A stretch of DNA of 6,650 nucleotides from Verrucomicrobiia bacterium (GCA_026417675.1 JAOACV010000113.1:1-6650), one strand, 5' to 3'; positions 1 through 6,396 are shown, numbered from the stretch's first letter. The notes: generated by a model not told the origin, from the sequence alone. Program-made: numbers and translations.

Positions 1-3
1 CTT

Positions 4-2001
4 ATGCGACGAGTGATCATCCTGACAGCCAGCTTCGGCCAGGGCCACAACACGGCCGCGTTCAACCTGCGTGACGCGTTTCGGCGCGTCGCGCCGGAGG
101 TCCAGGTGCAGGTGTTGGATCTGCTCAAACTTTGTTACGGCGCGCGGCACGAATGGGCGCGGCGGACGCATCTGGCCATGGTGCGGCACGCGCCGCGGTT
201 GTGGGCGTGGCTTTATCGCGCGTCGGACCGCGGGCCGGCCACCGGCAACCCGCTGCGTTGGCTGGGAAAACTGCGGCGAACGTTGGGCGACTTGCTGTCG
301 TCGGTCGAACCGGATGCCGTGATCGCCACGCATCCCGCCTACCAGTGGGTCATTGACGACCTCTACGCGGACTATCGGGAGCGGCCCTTCCTCAGCGTGA
401 CGGTCGTTACCGATTCGCTGAGCGTCCACTCCGCGTGGCACGCGCCGGCGTCGGATTGTTACTTCGTCCCGAACCAACTGACCGCCGAGGTGTTGACACG
501 CGCGGGCGTGCCTTCAGAAAAAGTGCTGGCCTACGGGTTCCCCGTTTCGCCGCGGTTCCAGGAACTCGCTGAATGGCAATTCATGCCCGATCCGTGCAAC
601 GACGAGTGGACCCGCGTGCTCTATGTCATTCATCACGGGAAGGCAAACGCCGGCCGGGTGATCGAGCGTCTGCTGGAAATTCCGGGCGTGCAACTGACCA
701 TCGCCTGCGGCGCCAACCGCCGGCTGCGCGAGCGGATCGCGCGGCGCACGCGCCATGCGCGGGACCGCGCGCACGTGTTCGGCTGGACGGAACGGATGCC
801 GGAGTTGCTGGCGTCTTCGCACCTGGTCATCGCCAAGGCGGGCGGCGCGATGGTTCAAGAGGCCATCGCCGCGCGGTGCCCCATCATTGTCAATCAGGCC
901 ATTCCCGGCCAGGAAGAGGGCAACGCGCGGCTGGTGGAGATGCTCGGCGTCGGCACGATCGCCGAGCGCGATGATGACGTGGTAGCCGCCGTGCGCGGCG
1001 CGGTCGGGAACGACGCGAAAGTGTGGCGAAACTGGAAAGCCGCGTTGGACCGGCACAGCCGGCCCGACGCGGCCCTGCGCATCGCCGGCAGCATTCTGGA
1101 GCAGTGCGACGCCTGGCCTCGCACGCCGGATGATTTCACAATGCTTGCCACCACGGCTCGCCCCCGCGGTCCGGCGGTGCCGGCCATTCTCGAACCGGAC
1201 CGCCCGTTGCTGTGCGACTTCCACGCGCACACGACGTTTTCCGACGGCGAACTGAGTCCGGAGGCATTGGTGGATTTCTACGGCGAACGCGGTTTTGACT
1301 GTCTTTGCATCACCGACCACGCCGCCGAGAAGCGTCACGCCATCGGCAGGCTCACAGGTTTCACGGGCCTGGTGATGACACCGGAGAAGATGGCGGCGTA
1401 TTTCGACGTAATCGAGCGCGAGAAGCGCCGGGCGTGGGCCAAATACAACATGGTCTTGATGACCGGATTGGAGTTGAACAAGGACCGGCTGACCGTGGAT
1501 GGCTCGGCCCACCTGCTCGCGCTCGATTTGCAGGCGCCCGTCAATCCCAATCTCGATCTCAAGTCGCTGATCCGCGCCATCCATCAACAGGGCGGATTGG
1601 CCGTGGCAGCCCATCCGCACACCATGCACCGGCTGGGCGAGCGCAACACGCGCTATCTATGGAACCATCGCAGGGAATTTGCGCCCTTGCTAGACGCGTG
1701 GGAGGTCGCCAGCCGCCTGGACTTCTTCAACCCGATCGCGCGCCAACAGTTGCCGTTCCTCGCCAACAGCGATTTCCACAAGCCCCGGCATATCATTTCG
1801 TGGAAGACGCTGCTGCATTGCGAGAAACATCCCGATGCCGTCAAGCAATCCATTCGGGAAAACCGGGCGGTGGCCATCACGTTCTACCGTGAAAAATCCG
1901 GGCAGCCGGCGCCTCGTTGCTGGCCGGTTGCGCCCGCGCTGCAACCCGCATTCCTTGGCGCCTACAGCCCCGCGCAACTGCTCCTGCCGCTCGCAGCGTA
2001 A
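4..2001 (+). CDS. MGDG-synthase/MurG-like glycosyltransferase fused to a PHP phosphoesterase domain
   Basis: A 665-residue two-domain protein. Residues about 1-180 resemble the MGDG-synthase N-terminal domain, with the glycine-rich motif ASFGQGH near residue 9. Residues about 200-365 resemble the GT28/MurG C-terminal domain: GWTERMPELL from 260, KAGGAMVQEA from 278, and PGQEEGN at 301-307, the usual nucleotide-sugar site. Family members transfer a hexose from a UDP-sugar to diacylglycerol at the inner membrane face. Residues about 400-630 form a PHP domain with apparent metal ligands H407, H409, D414, H439, E490, H537, D590 and H592, so this half looks catalytically intact. PHP domains hydrolyse phosphoesters; the substrate here is unknown. 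The last 35 or so residues are a Pro/Ala/Leu-rich tail. The start is chosen because the family motif begins immediately after it; only three bases precede it, so promoter and any upstream operon partner are not visible. The two domain assignments are strong; lipid as acceptor is inferred from family. Confidence 0.9.
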   Translation: MRRVIILTASFGQGHNTAAFNLRDAFRRVAPEVQVQVLDLLKLCYGARHEWARRTHLAMVRHAPRLWAWLYRASDRGPATGNPLRWLGKLRRTLGDLLSSVEPDAVIATHPAYQWVIDDLYADYRERPFLSVTVVTDSLSVHSAWHAPASDCYFVPNQLTAEVLTRAGVPSEKVLAYGFPVSPRFQELAEWQFMPDPCNDEWTRVLYVIHHGKANAGRVIERLLEIPGVQLTIACGANRRLRERIARRTRHARDRAHVFGWTERMPELLASSHLVIAKAGGAMVQEAIAARCPIIVNQAIPGQEEGNARLVEMLGVGTIAERDDDVVAAVRGAVGNDAKVWRNWKAALDRHSRPDAALRIAGSILEQCDAWPRTPDDFTMLATTARPRGPAVPAILEPDRPLLCDFHAHTTFSDGELSPEALVDFYGERGFDCLCITDHAAEKRHAIGRLTGFTGLVMTPEKMAAYFDVIEREKRRAWAKYNMVLMTGLELNKDRLTVDGSAHLLALDLQAPVNPNLDLKSLIRAIHQQGGLAVAAHPHTMHRLGERNTRYLWNHRREFAPLLDAWEVASRLDFFNPIARQQLPFLANSDFHKPRHIISWKTLLHCEKHPDAVKQSIRENRAVAITFYREKSGQPAPRCWPVAPALQPAFLGAYSPAQLLLPLAA

Positions 2002-2060
2002 GCCCGACTCTCTCAGCAAGGGCGGCGGCCCGACCATTTTCCTCCGCACGACCCGGCGAC

Positions 2061-2098
2061 AAAAAAGCCAGGCGTGAGCGGGGAACTCACGCCTGGCT
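2061..2098 (-). terminator. Intrinsic terminator for the minus-strand DUF2934 transcript
   Basis: A perfect 13-base inverted repeat (2066-2078 with 2086-2098) encloses a 7-base loop. Read on the minus strand it is followed directly by a run of T (2065-2061), the classic intrinsic terminator form. On the plus strand the hairpin is followed by CGGGGCG, not T, so it is directional. It may still act as a 3' end stem for the converging glycosyltransferase gene, which stops 65 bases before it. Confidence 0.85.
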
Positions 2099-2294
2099 CG
2101 GGGCGTTGACCTGGCAGCAGGGGTGCGGGCTGCCCGGTCACGCTGGCTTCGCCGGGGACCTCCGCCGTGATCGGGAACGGCGGCTTGATGAGGAAGCGCC
2201 AGCGGGAGCGATCGCCGGCAAGGGGAGGACGAAACGACCCCGGACGAAGGAAACCGCGGCTGTGAATCGAGCTGTCATGCGAGCCGTTTCCGCC
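2099..2294 (-). other. Non-coding 3' tail between the DUF2934 stop and its terminator
   Basis: About 196 bases separate the DUF2934 stop codon from the terminator, long for a bacterial 3' untranslated region. It contains a small hairpin with perfect 7-base arms (2162-2168 and 2177-2183, 8-base loop). Minus-strand reading frames are open across parts of it. One begins with an ATG near 2278 and would give a 46-residue Ser/Arg/Ala-rich peptide, but it lacks a convincing ribosome site and resembles no family I know. Either a long untranslated tail or an unrecognised small RNA would fit. Confidence 0.35.
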
Positions 2295-2522
2295 TCACGC
2301 GGCTGACCGCACGCAAGCGCCCTGATCGGGCACGGAGGACCAATCGTCAACCCATGCGGCAACGGCCGACAATTCGTGTTTGACTTCCGCTTCGGCCTGC
2401 AGCCAGTTCTCCAAGTCTCTCCCTGGTCTGCACCCGCTGGCCACGTAAATCTCCCAGGCCCGTTGCGCGACGAGTTCGTTCGGAATGTTGCTGAATACGA
2501 CGACATTCTTCGTGGTGGTCAT
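2295..2522 (-). CDS. Small DUF2934 domain protein
   Basis: A 75-residue soluble protein. Residues about 13-48 match the DUF2934 pattern of a short helical domain: AWEIYVASG at 22-30, then RPGRDLENWLQAEAEV at 32-47, with the characteristic GRD..NWLQAE core. The family is common as tiny stand-alone proteins in Verrucomicrobiota, Acidobacteriota and some Proteobacteria; its function is unknown. There is no signal peptide or membrane segment. The start follows a purine-rich stretch (GAAGAGAG, about 8 bases upstream), a weak ribosome site. The gene lies opposite its neighbours: it converges with the glycosyltransferase-PHP gene and diverges from the receiver genes. It appears monocistronic, ending at the terminator at 2098-2061. 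No role in phosphate metabolism can be claimed from sequence. Confidence 0.85.
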   Translation of the reverse strand: MTTTKNVVVFSNIPNELVAQRAWEIYVASGCRPGRDLENWLQAEAEVKHELSAVAAWVDDWSSVPDQGACVRSAA

Positions 2523-2844
2523 GGCGTCTGCTCTCTTCTTCTTTGTTTGCTGCTACGCGAATCTGTTTGTCTTTCAACCGTTCGCCCGATGCCGCAAGCG
2601 GGCGAAACACCAGGCCACTTAAGACCAGCCATGCTACGTCCAAAGCGCGGACCTGTGACAAGTTGGTGAAAAGCCCCGGCCATCGCGCCGGCCCGCGGGA
2701 GCGCGGTTGCGTGGGACGGGGATGACGCGCGCGACGCGATCCTCCGGAGAGGCCGGGGCCATCTCGTCTGGGACAGAGGGCGAATTGACGCTTTCGTAAC
2801 CGGGCCGCGCTTGAGCCGTGACATGGGTGTTCCATGCTGGGGGC
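2523..2844. other. Divergent intergenic region between the DUF2934 gene and the receiver genes
   Basis: This 322-base gap holds no open frame that looks like a real protein; the minus-strand frames crossing it are Arg/Pro/Ala-rich shadows. Its right end (2783-2838) carries the candidate Pho-type promoter listed separately. In the untranslated leader expected for the DUF2934 gene there is a hairpin with perfect 8-base arms (2581-2588 and 2599-2606, 10-base loop) and no T run. A lone CTGTGAC at 2653-2659 resembles a Pho half-site but lacks a well-matched partner. No convincing minus-strand promoter was found. Confidence 0.6.
2783..2838 (+). promoter_or_regulatory. Candidate Pho box promoter upstream of the first receiver gene
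   Basis: Seven-base direct repeats lie on an 11-base grid: AATTGAC (2783, degenerate), TCGTAAC (2794) and CCGTGAC (2816). The second and third are 22 bases (two steps) apart. A -10-like CATGCT (2833-2838) follows the last repeat by 10 bases, as expected of a PhoB-activated promoter that lacks a normal -35. The array aligns without gaps to the porin upstream region. The E. coli Pho half-site is close to CTGTCAT/CTGTAAC. The match is by eye, and which regulator binds is inferred. Confidence 0.55.
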
Positions 2845-3264
2845 ATGGCACTCGACCACCGCAAACTGATCCTGATCGTTGAGGACGAACCGGATTTGTC
2901 GCGCTTGCTCGAATTCTACTTGCAGCACTGCGGCTACGACACCCTGATCGCGCACGATGGTCAGAGGGGCTTTGAGCAAGCCAGCCGCCGTTGGCCGGAT
3001 CTGATCATCCTCGACTTGATGTTGCCCCGGATGCACGGCTTGGAGGTCTGCCGGCTGCTGAAGTCCAATCCGCACACCGCGCACATCCCGATTCTGATTC
3101 TCACCGCGCTGGAGACGGACGAATACAGGCAGCGGGGTCTTGCCGTCGGCGCGGATAGTTATCTGGTCAAGCCTTTCGATGCCGGCAAGCTCTTGTCGCG
3201 TGTGGACGGTCTGCTGGCAAAAAACCAGGCGACGCGGGGCGGCCACGTGGCAACCGTTTCTTGA
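2845..3264 (+). CDS. Single-domain response regulator (receiver only), first of a tandem pair
   Basis: A 139-residue CheY-like receiver with no output domain. Conserved receiver residues are visible: acidic pair E13/D14, phosphoacceptor D57 in ILDLMLP, T87, switch aromatic Y106 and K109 in VKPF. After residue 127 there is only a short RGGHVATVS-type tail, so no DNA-binding part is missing through a frameshift; the gene simply stops. The start at 2845 is preferred because the in-frame GTG at 2818 falls inside the predicted regulatory repeats, and because the receiver fold begins a few residues after 2845. The Shine-Dalgarno is poor: G-rich bases abut the ATG. If the -10 at 2833 is right, the mRNA would be nearly leaderless. 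The second receiver gene starts three bases after this stop, so the two are almost surely co-transcribed. Its likely role is phosphorelay or protein-protein signalling; the partner kinase is not in the window. Confidence 0.9.
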   Translation: MALDHRKLILIVEDEPDLSRLLEFYLQHCGYDTLIAHDGQRGFEQASRRWPDLIILDLMLPRMHGLEVCRLLKSNPHTAHIPILILTALETDEYRQRGLAVGADSYLVKPFDAGKLLSRVDGLLAKNQATRGGHVATVS

Positions 3265-3267
3265 ACC

Positions 3268-3651
3268 ATGAGCCGGCCTCCACAAAAGACGATCCTGATT
3301 GTTGAGGACGAGACCGACGTTTCGCGGCTGCTGGAATACCATCTGCGGCGACGCGGCTATCAGACGACGGTCGCGGCCGACGGTTTGGATGGGTTGAACA
3401 CGGCGTTGCGGCATCCGCCGGACCTCATCCTGCTCGATCTGATGCTGCCCAAGATGCACGGATTCGAAGTGTGCCGTTTGTTGAAGCGCAGCCCCCTCAC
3501 GCGCCGCGTTCCGATCCTGGTGCTCTCCGCGATGAGCGGGACGCAAGACAAACTGATGGGGTTCGATCTGGGCGCAGAGGACTACATGACCAAGCCGTTC
3601 GAGATGGCGGAGCTTTTGGCGCGGGTGCAGGCGTTGCTGATGCGCCATTGA
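3268..3651 (+). CDS. Single-domain response regulator (receiver only), second of a tandem pair
   Basis: A 127-residue receiver domain with all catalytic positions at the same residue numbers as its neighbour: E13/D14, D57 in LLDLMLP, S87 in place of Thr, Y106 and K109 in TKPF. A hand alignment from residue 8 gives about 63 identities in 120 positions without gaps, pointing to a local gene duplication. The sequence resembles PhoB/OmpR-type receivers, but it ends right after the last helix of the fold, so it cannot bind DNA as a PhoB protein would. No separate ribosome site is evident in the three-base gap; translation is probably coupled to the upstream gene. The gene sits between two predicted Pho boxes, which makes involvement in phosphate signalling plausible. 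It could equally serve an unrelated kinase. Confidence 0.9.
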   Translation: MSRPPQKTILIVEDETDVSRLLEYHLRRRGYQTTVAADGLDGLNTALRHPPDLILLDLMLPKMHGFEVCRLLKRSPLTRRVPILVLSAMSGTQDKLMGFDLGAEDYMTKPFEMAELLARVQALLMRH

Positions 3652-3679
3652 GGGGAGGGCGGGCCGGTTACGCGTTGGA

Positions 3680-3735
3680 TTGTCACCTTTTTGTAACCAT
3701 CCCGACCTTCGTCTGTGACGCCCCTCCCCTAGTCT
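3680..3735 (+). promoter_or_regulatory. Candidate Pho box promoter upstream of the porin gene
   Basis: TTGTCAC (3680-3686), a 4-base spacer and TTGTAAC (3691-3697) form a textbook 7-4-7 Pho box pair. A third half-site, CTGTGAC (3713-3719), sits exactly 22 bases beyond the second. A -10-like TAGTCT (3730-3735) follows it after 10 bases, which predicts transcription starting near 3742 and a leader of about 45 bases with a good ribosome site. Of the three candidates this one best matches the E. coli consensus. Confidence 0.65.
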
Positions 3736-3786
3736 CGCCGGCGATTTCGGAAACCAGAAACGGAAACTCGTAACTCAAGGAGACCG

Positions 3787-5286
3787 ATGAAGCACAAGAG
3801 CAGCAAGAGACATATAATAATGATGGTGAGCTTGGCCGCCTTGGTGGCGATGGCGACCGGACCGGCGGCGTCAGGCAACGACGCCATTCTCGACCTGTTG
3901 GTCAAGAAGGGCCTCATCACGCAACGCGAGGCCAACGACATCCGGGAGCAGGCGGACGTCGAAATGGCGAAATCCGTCGAGGTGGCCAACAAAGTCAAGG
4001 TGCCCTCGTTCCTCACCTCGCTCGAGTGGGCCGGCGACCTGCGGTTGCGCGCCGAGTATTTCAGCTTCGAGAACGATCACTATGGCAAGAATGCGCCTCC
4101 GGCCGACCTGAAGGACCTCGACGAGCGGCTGCGCTGGCGCTACCGCGCGCGCGTGGGGGTGAAAGCAACGCTCCAGGATTGGGCGCAGGTGGGCTTCCGC
4201 GCCTCGTCCACAGGTGATAATGGGGATGTGGTCAGCACCAACCAAACGTTGACCGATGACTTCTCTCGCAAGGAATTCCGCATAGACTTGGCCTACGTGA
4301 CGTTAACCCCGCCGTTTGCGGACTGGTTCTCGCTCACGGGCGGCAAGATGAACAACCCGATCTGGCAGCCCCAGTTCCTGTCGCCGATGGTGTATGACTT
4401 CGACGTGACCCCGGAGGGCGTGGCCGGACAAATCAACTACACGTTCGGCGATAAGCAGCAATACCGCGCCTTCGCCAACGTCGGCGCATTCCCTCTCAAT
4501 GAAGTCAGCGGCGATGTTCACGACATTTACATGTATGACTTCCAGATTGGCGCGGAGGCCAAGGTAGGGCCGGTCAAGGCCACCTTGTCCGGCGGTTACT
4601 ACACGACCCGCCACCTCGGGGACTTGGGCATCAACTACAGCGCCAACACCGCTTCGCCCAAGAGTTCGTCACCCAACAAGGGCAACTCGGCCGATGTCAC
4701 CAAGACGGCGGCCAAGACGATCAAGGTGAAGGACGTTGACGGAAAGACCCAGACCATCACCACGACGGCTGCCTCGGAGAAGGCTTACTATGTTGACGAC
4801 TTCGGCGTGTGGTATGCGCGCGGCGACATCGCCTGGACCATTCGTGAAAAGCCGTTGTGGGGCACGCCCTGTGTGCTGACGTTCAGCGGCGAATACTTGA
4901 AGAACGGTTCGAAAGACTACGCCGAGGATGTAACGACCACCGGCAACACCAACACCCTCAGCCAATGCACGGGCTACACTTTCCAAGCCATGTTCGGCGG
5001 CAACAAGAAGCAGGGCGAATGGTCGGTTGGCTATCAGTATAAAGTGCTCGAAGCCAACGCGACGTGGGACGCCATCACCGACTCCGACTGGGGCAGCGGC
5101 GGCACCGACCGCAGGGGCCACGTGGTCGCCTTCACCTACAACATCCGGGAGTGGTGGCAGTTGGCATTCAAGACCTTCGTGACCACCAAGATCAGCGACA
5201 CGCCGAACGCTACCGTCAATGCCGTGCGTGGCTGGAAAGGCGAAGACATGCTTCGCGTGCAGGTGGACACGTCGTTCAAATTCTGA
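3787..5286 (+). CDS. Porin_5-type outer-membrane porin, probably for phosphate uptake
   Basis: A 499-residue outer-membrane beta-barrel. A basic, hydrophobic signal peptide (about residues 1-29, ending near GPAASG) is followed by a short helical stretch, DLLVKKGLITQREANDIREQ. The barrel begins at GDLRLRAEY. The arrangement DERLRWRYRARVGVKA, STNQTL, GGKMNNP and PEGVAG is typical of the putative porin family Porin_5. The protein ends in SFKF with a terminal Phe, the signal for outer-membrane assembly. Residues about 285-332 are a Lys/Thr/Ser-rich low-complexity segment, probably a surface loop. C362 and C394 may form a disulfide. The start follows AAGGAGA (3777-3783), a clear ribosome site about four bases from the ATG. 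A Pho-type promoter lies upstream and pstS downstream, so passage of phosphate is the natural inference. The family itself is not defined by substrate, and it is distinct from OprP/OprO. Confidence 0.87.
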   Translation: MKHKSSKRHIIMMVSLAALVAMATGPAASGNDAILDLLVKKGLITQREANDIREQADVEMAKSVEVANKVKVPSFLTSLEWAGDLRLRAEYFSFENDHYGKNAPPADLKDLDERLRWRYRARVGVKATLQDWAQVGFRASSTGDNGDVVSTNQTLTDDFSRKEFRIDLAYVTLTPPFADWFSLTGGKMNNPIWQPQFLSPMVYDFDVTPEGVAGQINYTFGDKQQYRAFANVGAFPLNEVSGDVHDIYMYDFQIGAEAKVGPVKATLSGGYYTTRHLGDLGINYSANTASPKSSSPNKGNSADVTKTAAKTIKVKDVDGKTQTITTTAASEKAYYVDDFGVWYARGDIAWTIREKPLWGTPCVLTFSGEYLKNGSKDYAEDVTTTGNTNTLSQCTGYTFQAMFGGNKKQGEWSVGYQYKVLEANATWDAITDSDWGSGGTDRRGHVVAFTYNIREWWQLAFKTFVTTKISDTPNATVNAVRGWKGEDMLRVQVDTSFKF

Positions 5287-5306
5287 GGCTCCTCTGAAAC
5301 GCTCCT

Positions 5307-5341
5307 GCCCGCGGGAGACTGCGTGCACCCCTCCCGCGGGC
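5307..5341. other. Strong GC hairpin just after the porin stop
   Basis: Perfect 11-base arms (5307-5317 and 5331-5341) enclose a 13-base loop, 20 bases after the porin stop codon. There is no T run on either side, so this is not a standard intrinsic terminator. It could stabilise the porin mRNA 3' end or reduce read-through into pstS, which appears to have its own promoter. Confidence 0.6.
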
Positions 5342-5374
5342 GGGGCGGAGGAACTTCACAAAGACGAAACCCTT

Positions 5375-5408
5375 CCGTCACTCAATCGTAACAAAGCATT
5401 GTTAACGT
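5375..5408 (+). promoter_or_regulatory. Candidate Pho box promoter of pstS
   Basis: CCGTCAC (5375-5381), a 4-base spacer and TCGTAAC (5386-5392) form a 7-4-7 pair of Pho half-sites. Ten bases later a weak -10-like TAACGT (5403-5408) would start transcription near 5415. The third half-site seen at the other two promoters is absent here (TCAACTG at the equivalent place), so this box is of the simple two-repeat type. Control of pstS by PhoB through such a box is well established in other bacteria. Confidence 0.6.
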
Positions 5409-5432
5409 CAACTGGAATCAGGAGACACATCC

Positions 5433-6281
5433 ATGAAAAAACAGACGATCCAAACACTCGCCGTGACAGCCGCCGCCGTGACGCTGGCCGCTGTCGCCCA
5501 CGCGGGCAACATCACCGTCAAAGGCTCCGACACGCTGGTCATCCTCAGCCAGAAGTGGGCGGAGGTTTACATGCAGAAAAACCCCGGCACCACCATTCAA
5601 GTCACCGGCGGCGGGTCGGGCACGGGTCTGGCCGCGCTGCTTAACGGCACCACCGACATCTGCAACTCGTCGCGCCCCATGAGGGTCAAGGAAATCGCGC
5701 AGTTTATGGCGAAGTTCAAAGCCCGCCCCCGCGAATACAAGGTGTGTCTGGACGGCATCTCAGTGTATGTCCACAAAGACAACCCGGTCGAGAAGCTGAG
5801 CTTCCCGCAATTGGAGGCCATCTTCACCGGCAAGATCACCAACTGGAAGCAAGTGGGCGGTCCCGCCGCGCCCATCGCGCTTTACGGCCGTGAGAACAGC
5901 TCCGGAACCTACGAGTTCTTCAAGGAGCACGTTCTTAAGGGCCGGGATTTCGCGGCAGCCACCAAGACCATGCCCGGCACCGCGGCGGTCATCCAAGGTA
6001 TTGCGAAAGACCCCAACGGCATCGGCTACGGCGGCGTCGCTTACGGCGAGGGCGTCAAGGCAATCCGCGTGAGCAAGACCGACGGCGGCGAAGCGATCGC
6101 TCCCTCCGAGGAAGCCGTAGTTGCCGGCACTTACCCGATCTCGCGGTATTTGTTCAACTATGTGGATCCGAAGAAGGACACCGGAGAAGTGGCCGCCTTT
6201 ATCAACTGGTGTATCAGCGACGAAGGCCAGGCCATCGTCAAGAACATCGGCTACTTCCCGTTGCCCAAGAACATGCGATGA
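5433..6281 (+). CDS. pstS: Periplasmic phosphate-binding protein PstS
   Basis: The substrate-binding subunit of the high-affinity PstSCAB phosphate ABC transporter, 282 residues, in the PBP-like family. A Sec signal peptide has a basic start, an Ala/Val core and an AHA motif at residues 22-24, with cleavage before G25. There is no lipobox, so the protein is soluble in the periplasm. Expected motifs are present: GSDTL at 31-35, GGGSGTG at 59-65, SSRPM near 79-83, DGISVYVHKDNP, IFTGKITNW, and ENSSGTYEFF from 154. The glycine/serine loops in these motifs bind phosphate. AGGAGA (5420-5425) lies seven bases before the ATG, a strong ribosome site that fixes the start. The length suits a compact PstS of the SphX/PstS type. 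A Pho-type box precedes it and a terminator separates it from pstC, which fits the usual excess of binding protein over permease. Confidence 0.95.
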   Translation: MKKQTIQTLAVTAAAVTLAAVAHAGNITVKGSDTLVILSQKWAEVYMQKNPGTTIQVTGGGSGTGLAALLNGTTDICNSSRPMRVKEIAQFMAKFKARPREYKVCLDGISVYVHKDNPVEKLSFPQLEAIFTGKITNWKQVGGPAAPIALYGRENSSGTYEFFKEHVLKGRDFAAATKTMPGTAAVIQGIAKDPNGIGYGGVAYGEGVKAIRVSKTDGGEAIAPSEEAVVAGTYPISRYLFNYVDPKKDTGEVAAFINWCISDEGQAIVKNIGYFPLPKNMR

Positions 6282-6295
6282 CGCAAAGCCTTCGT

Positions 6296-6325
6296 CGCGG
6301 CCGCTATTGTTGAGAGCGGCTCGCG
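6296..6325. other. Hairpin directly after the pstS stop
   Basis: GCCGCT (6300-6305) pairs with AGCGGC (6315-6320) around a 9-base loop. Flanking CGCG tracts can extend the stem across a single bulged T. No T run follows. With the terminator 20 bases further on, it may form a double stem-loop protecting the pstS message from 3' degradation. Confidence 0.45.
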
Positions 6326-6340
6326 AGACGGGAGATGCCG

Positions 6341-6396
6341 GCGGGGGCTTTGACGCGCGCGACTGGGCGGCCAAACGTCAAGGCCCCCGCTTTTTT
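6341..6396 (+). terminator. Intrinsic terminator between pstS and pstC
   Basis: Fifteen-base arms (6341-6355 and 6376-6390) pair throughout, with one G-U pair, around a 20-base loop. Six T (6391-6396) follow immediately. This is a strong rho-independent terminator on the pstS strand. As pstC begins 41 bases later with no obvious promoter in between, partial read-through would let pstS be made in excess over the membrane subunits. Confidence 0.88.

Noticed and set aside
514..1629. A 371-codon minus-strand open frame inside the glycosyltransferase-PHP gene
   Set aside because: The plus strand carries well-conserved motifs throughout; the opposite frame shows no domain and is a composition artefact.
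2138..2278. A possible 46-residue minus-strand peptide starting near 2278
   Set aside because: No ribosome site and a low-complexity Ser/Arg/Ala composition. It is only the in-frame end of a longer shadow frame overlapping the DUF2934 gene.
2581..2606. The hairpin in the DUF2934 leader as a terminator or riboswitch
   Set aside because: The 8-base stem has no T run and the region shows no larger conserved-looking fold.
2653..2670. CTGTGAC followed 4 bases later by TGGTGAA as a fourth Pho box
   Set aside because: Only one half-site fits, the second is a poor match, and it is far from any gene start.
2845..3264. The first receiver as a frameshifted PhoB missing its DNA-binding domain
   Set aside because: The following bases encode a second complete receiver starting with its own ATG, and no winged-helix sequence is visible in any frame nearby.
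2347..3648. A 433-codon open frame on the minus strand across the receiver genes
   Set aside because: It lies antisense to two clear receiver genes and its translation is rich in Arg/Gln/His with no recognisable domain, typical of a shadow frame in GC-rich DNA.
4669..5328. A 219-codon minus-strand open frame opposite the porin
   Set aside because: It is antisense to a gene with signal peptide, family motifs and terminal Phe, and has no recognisable features of its own.
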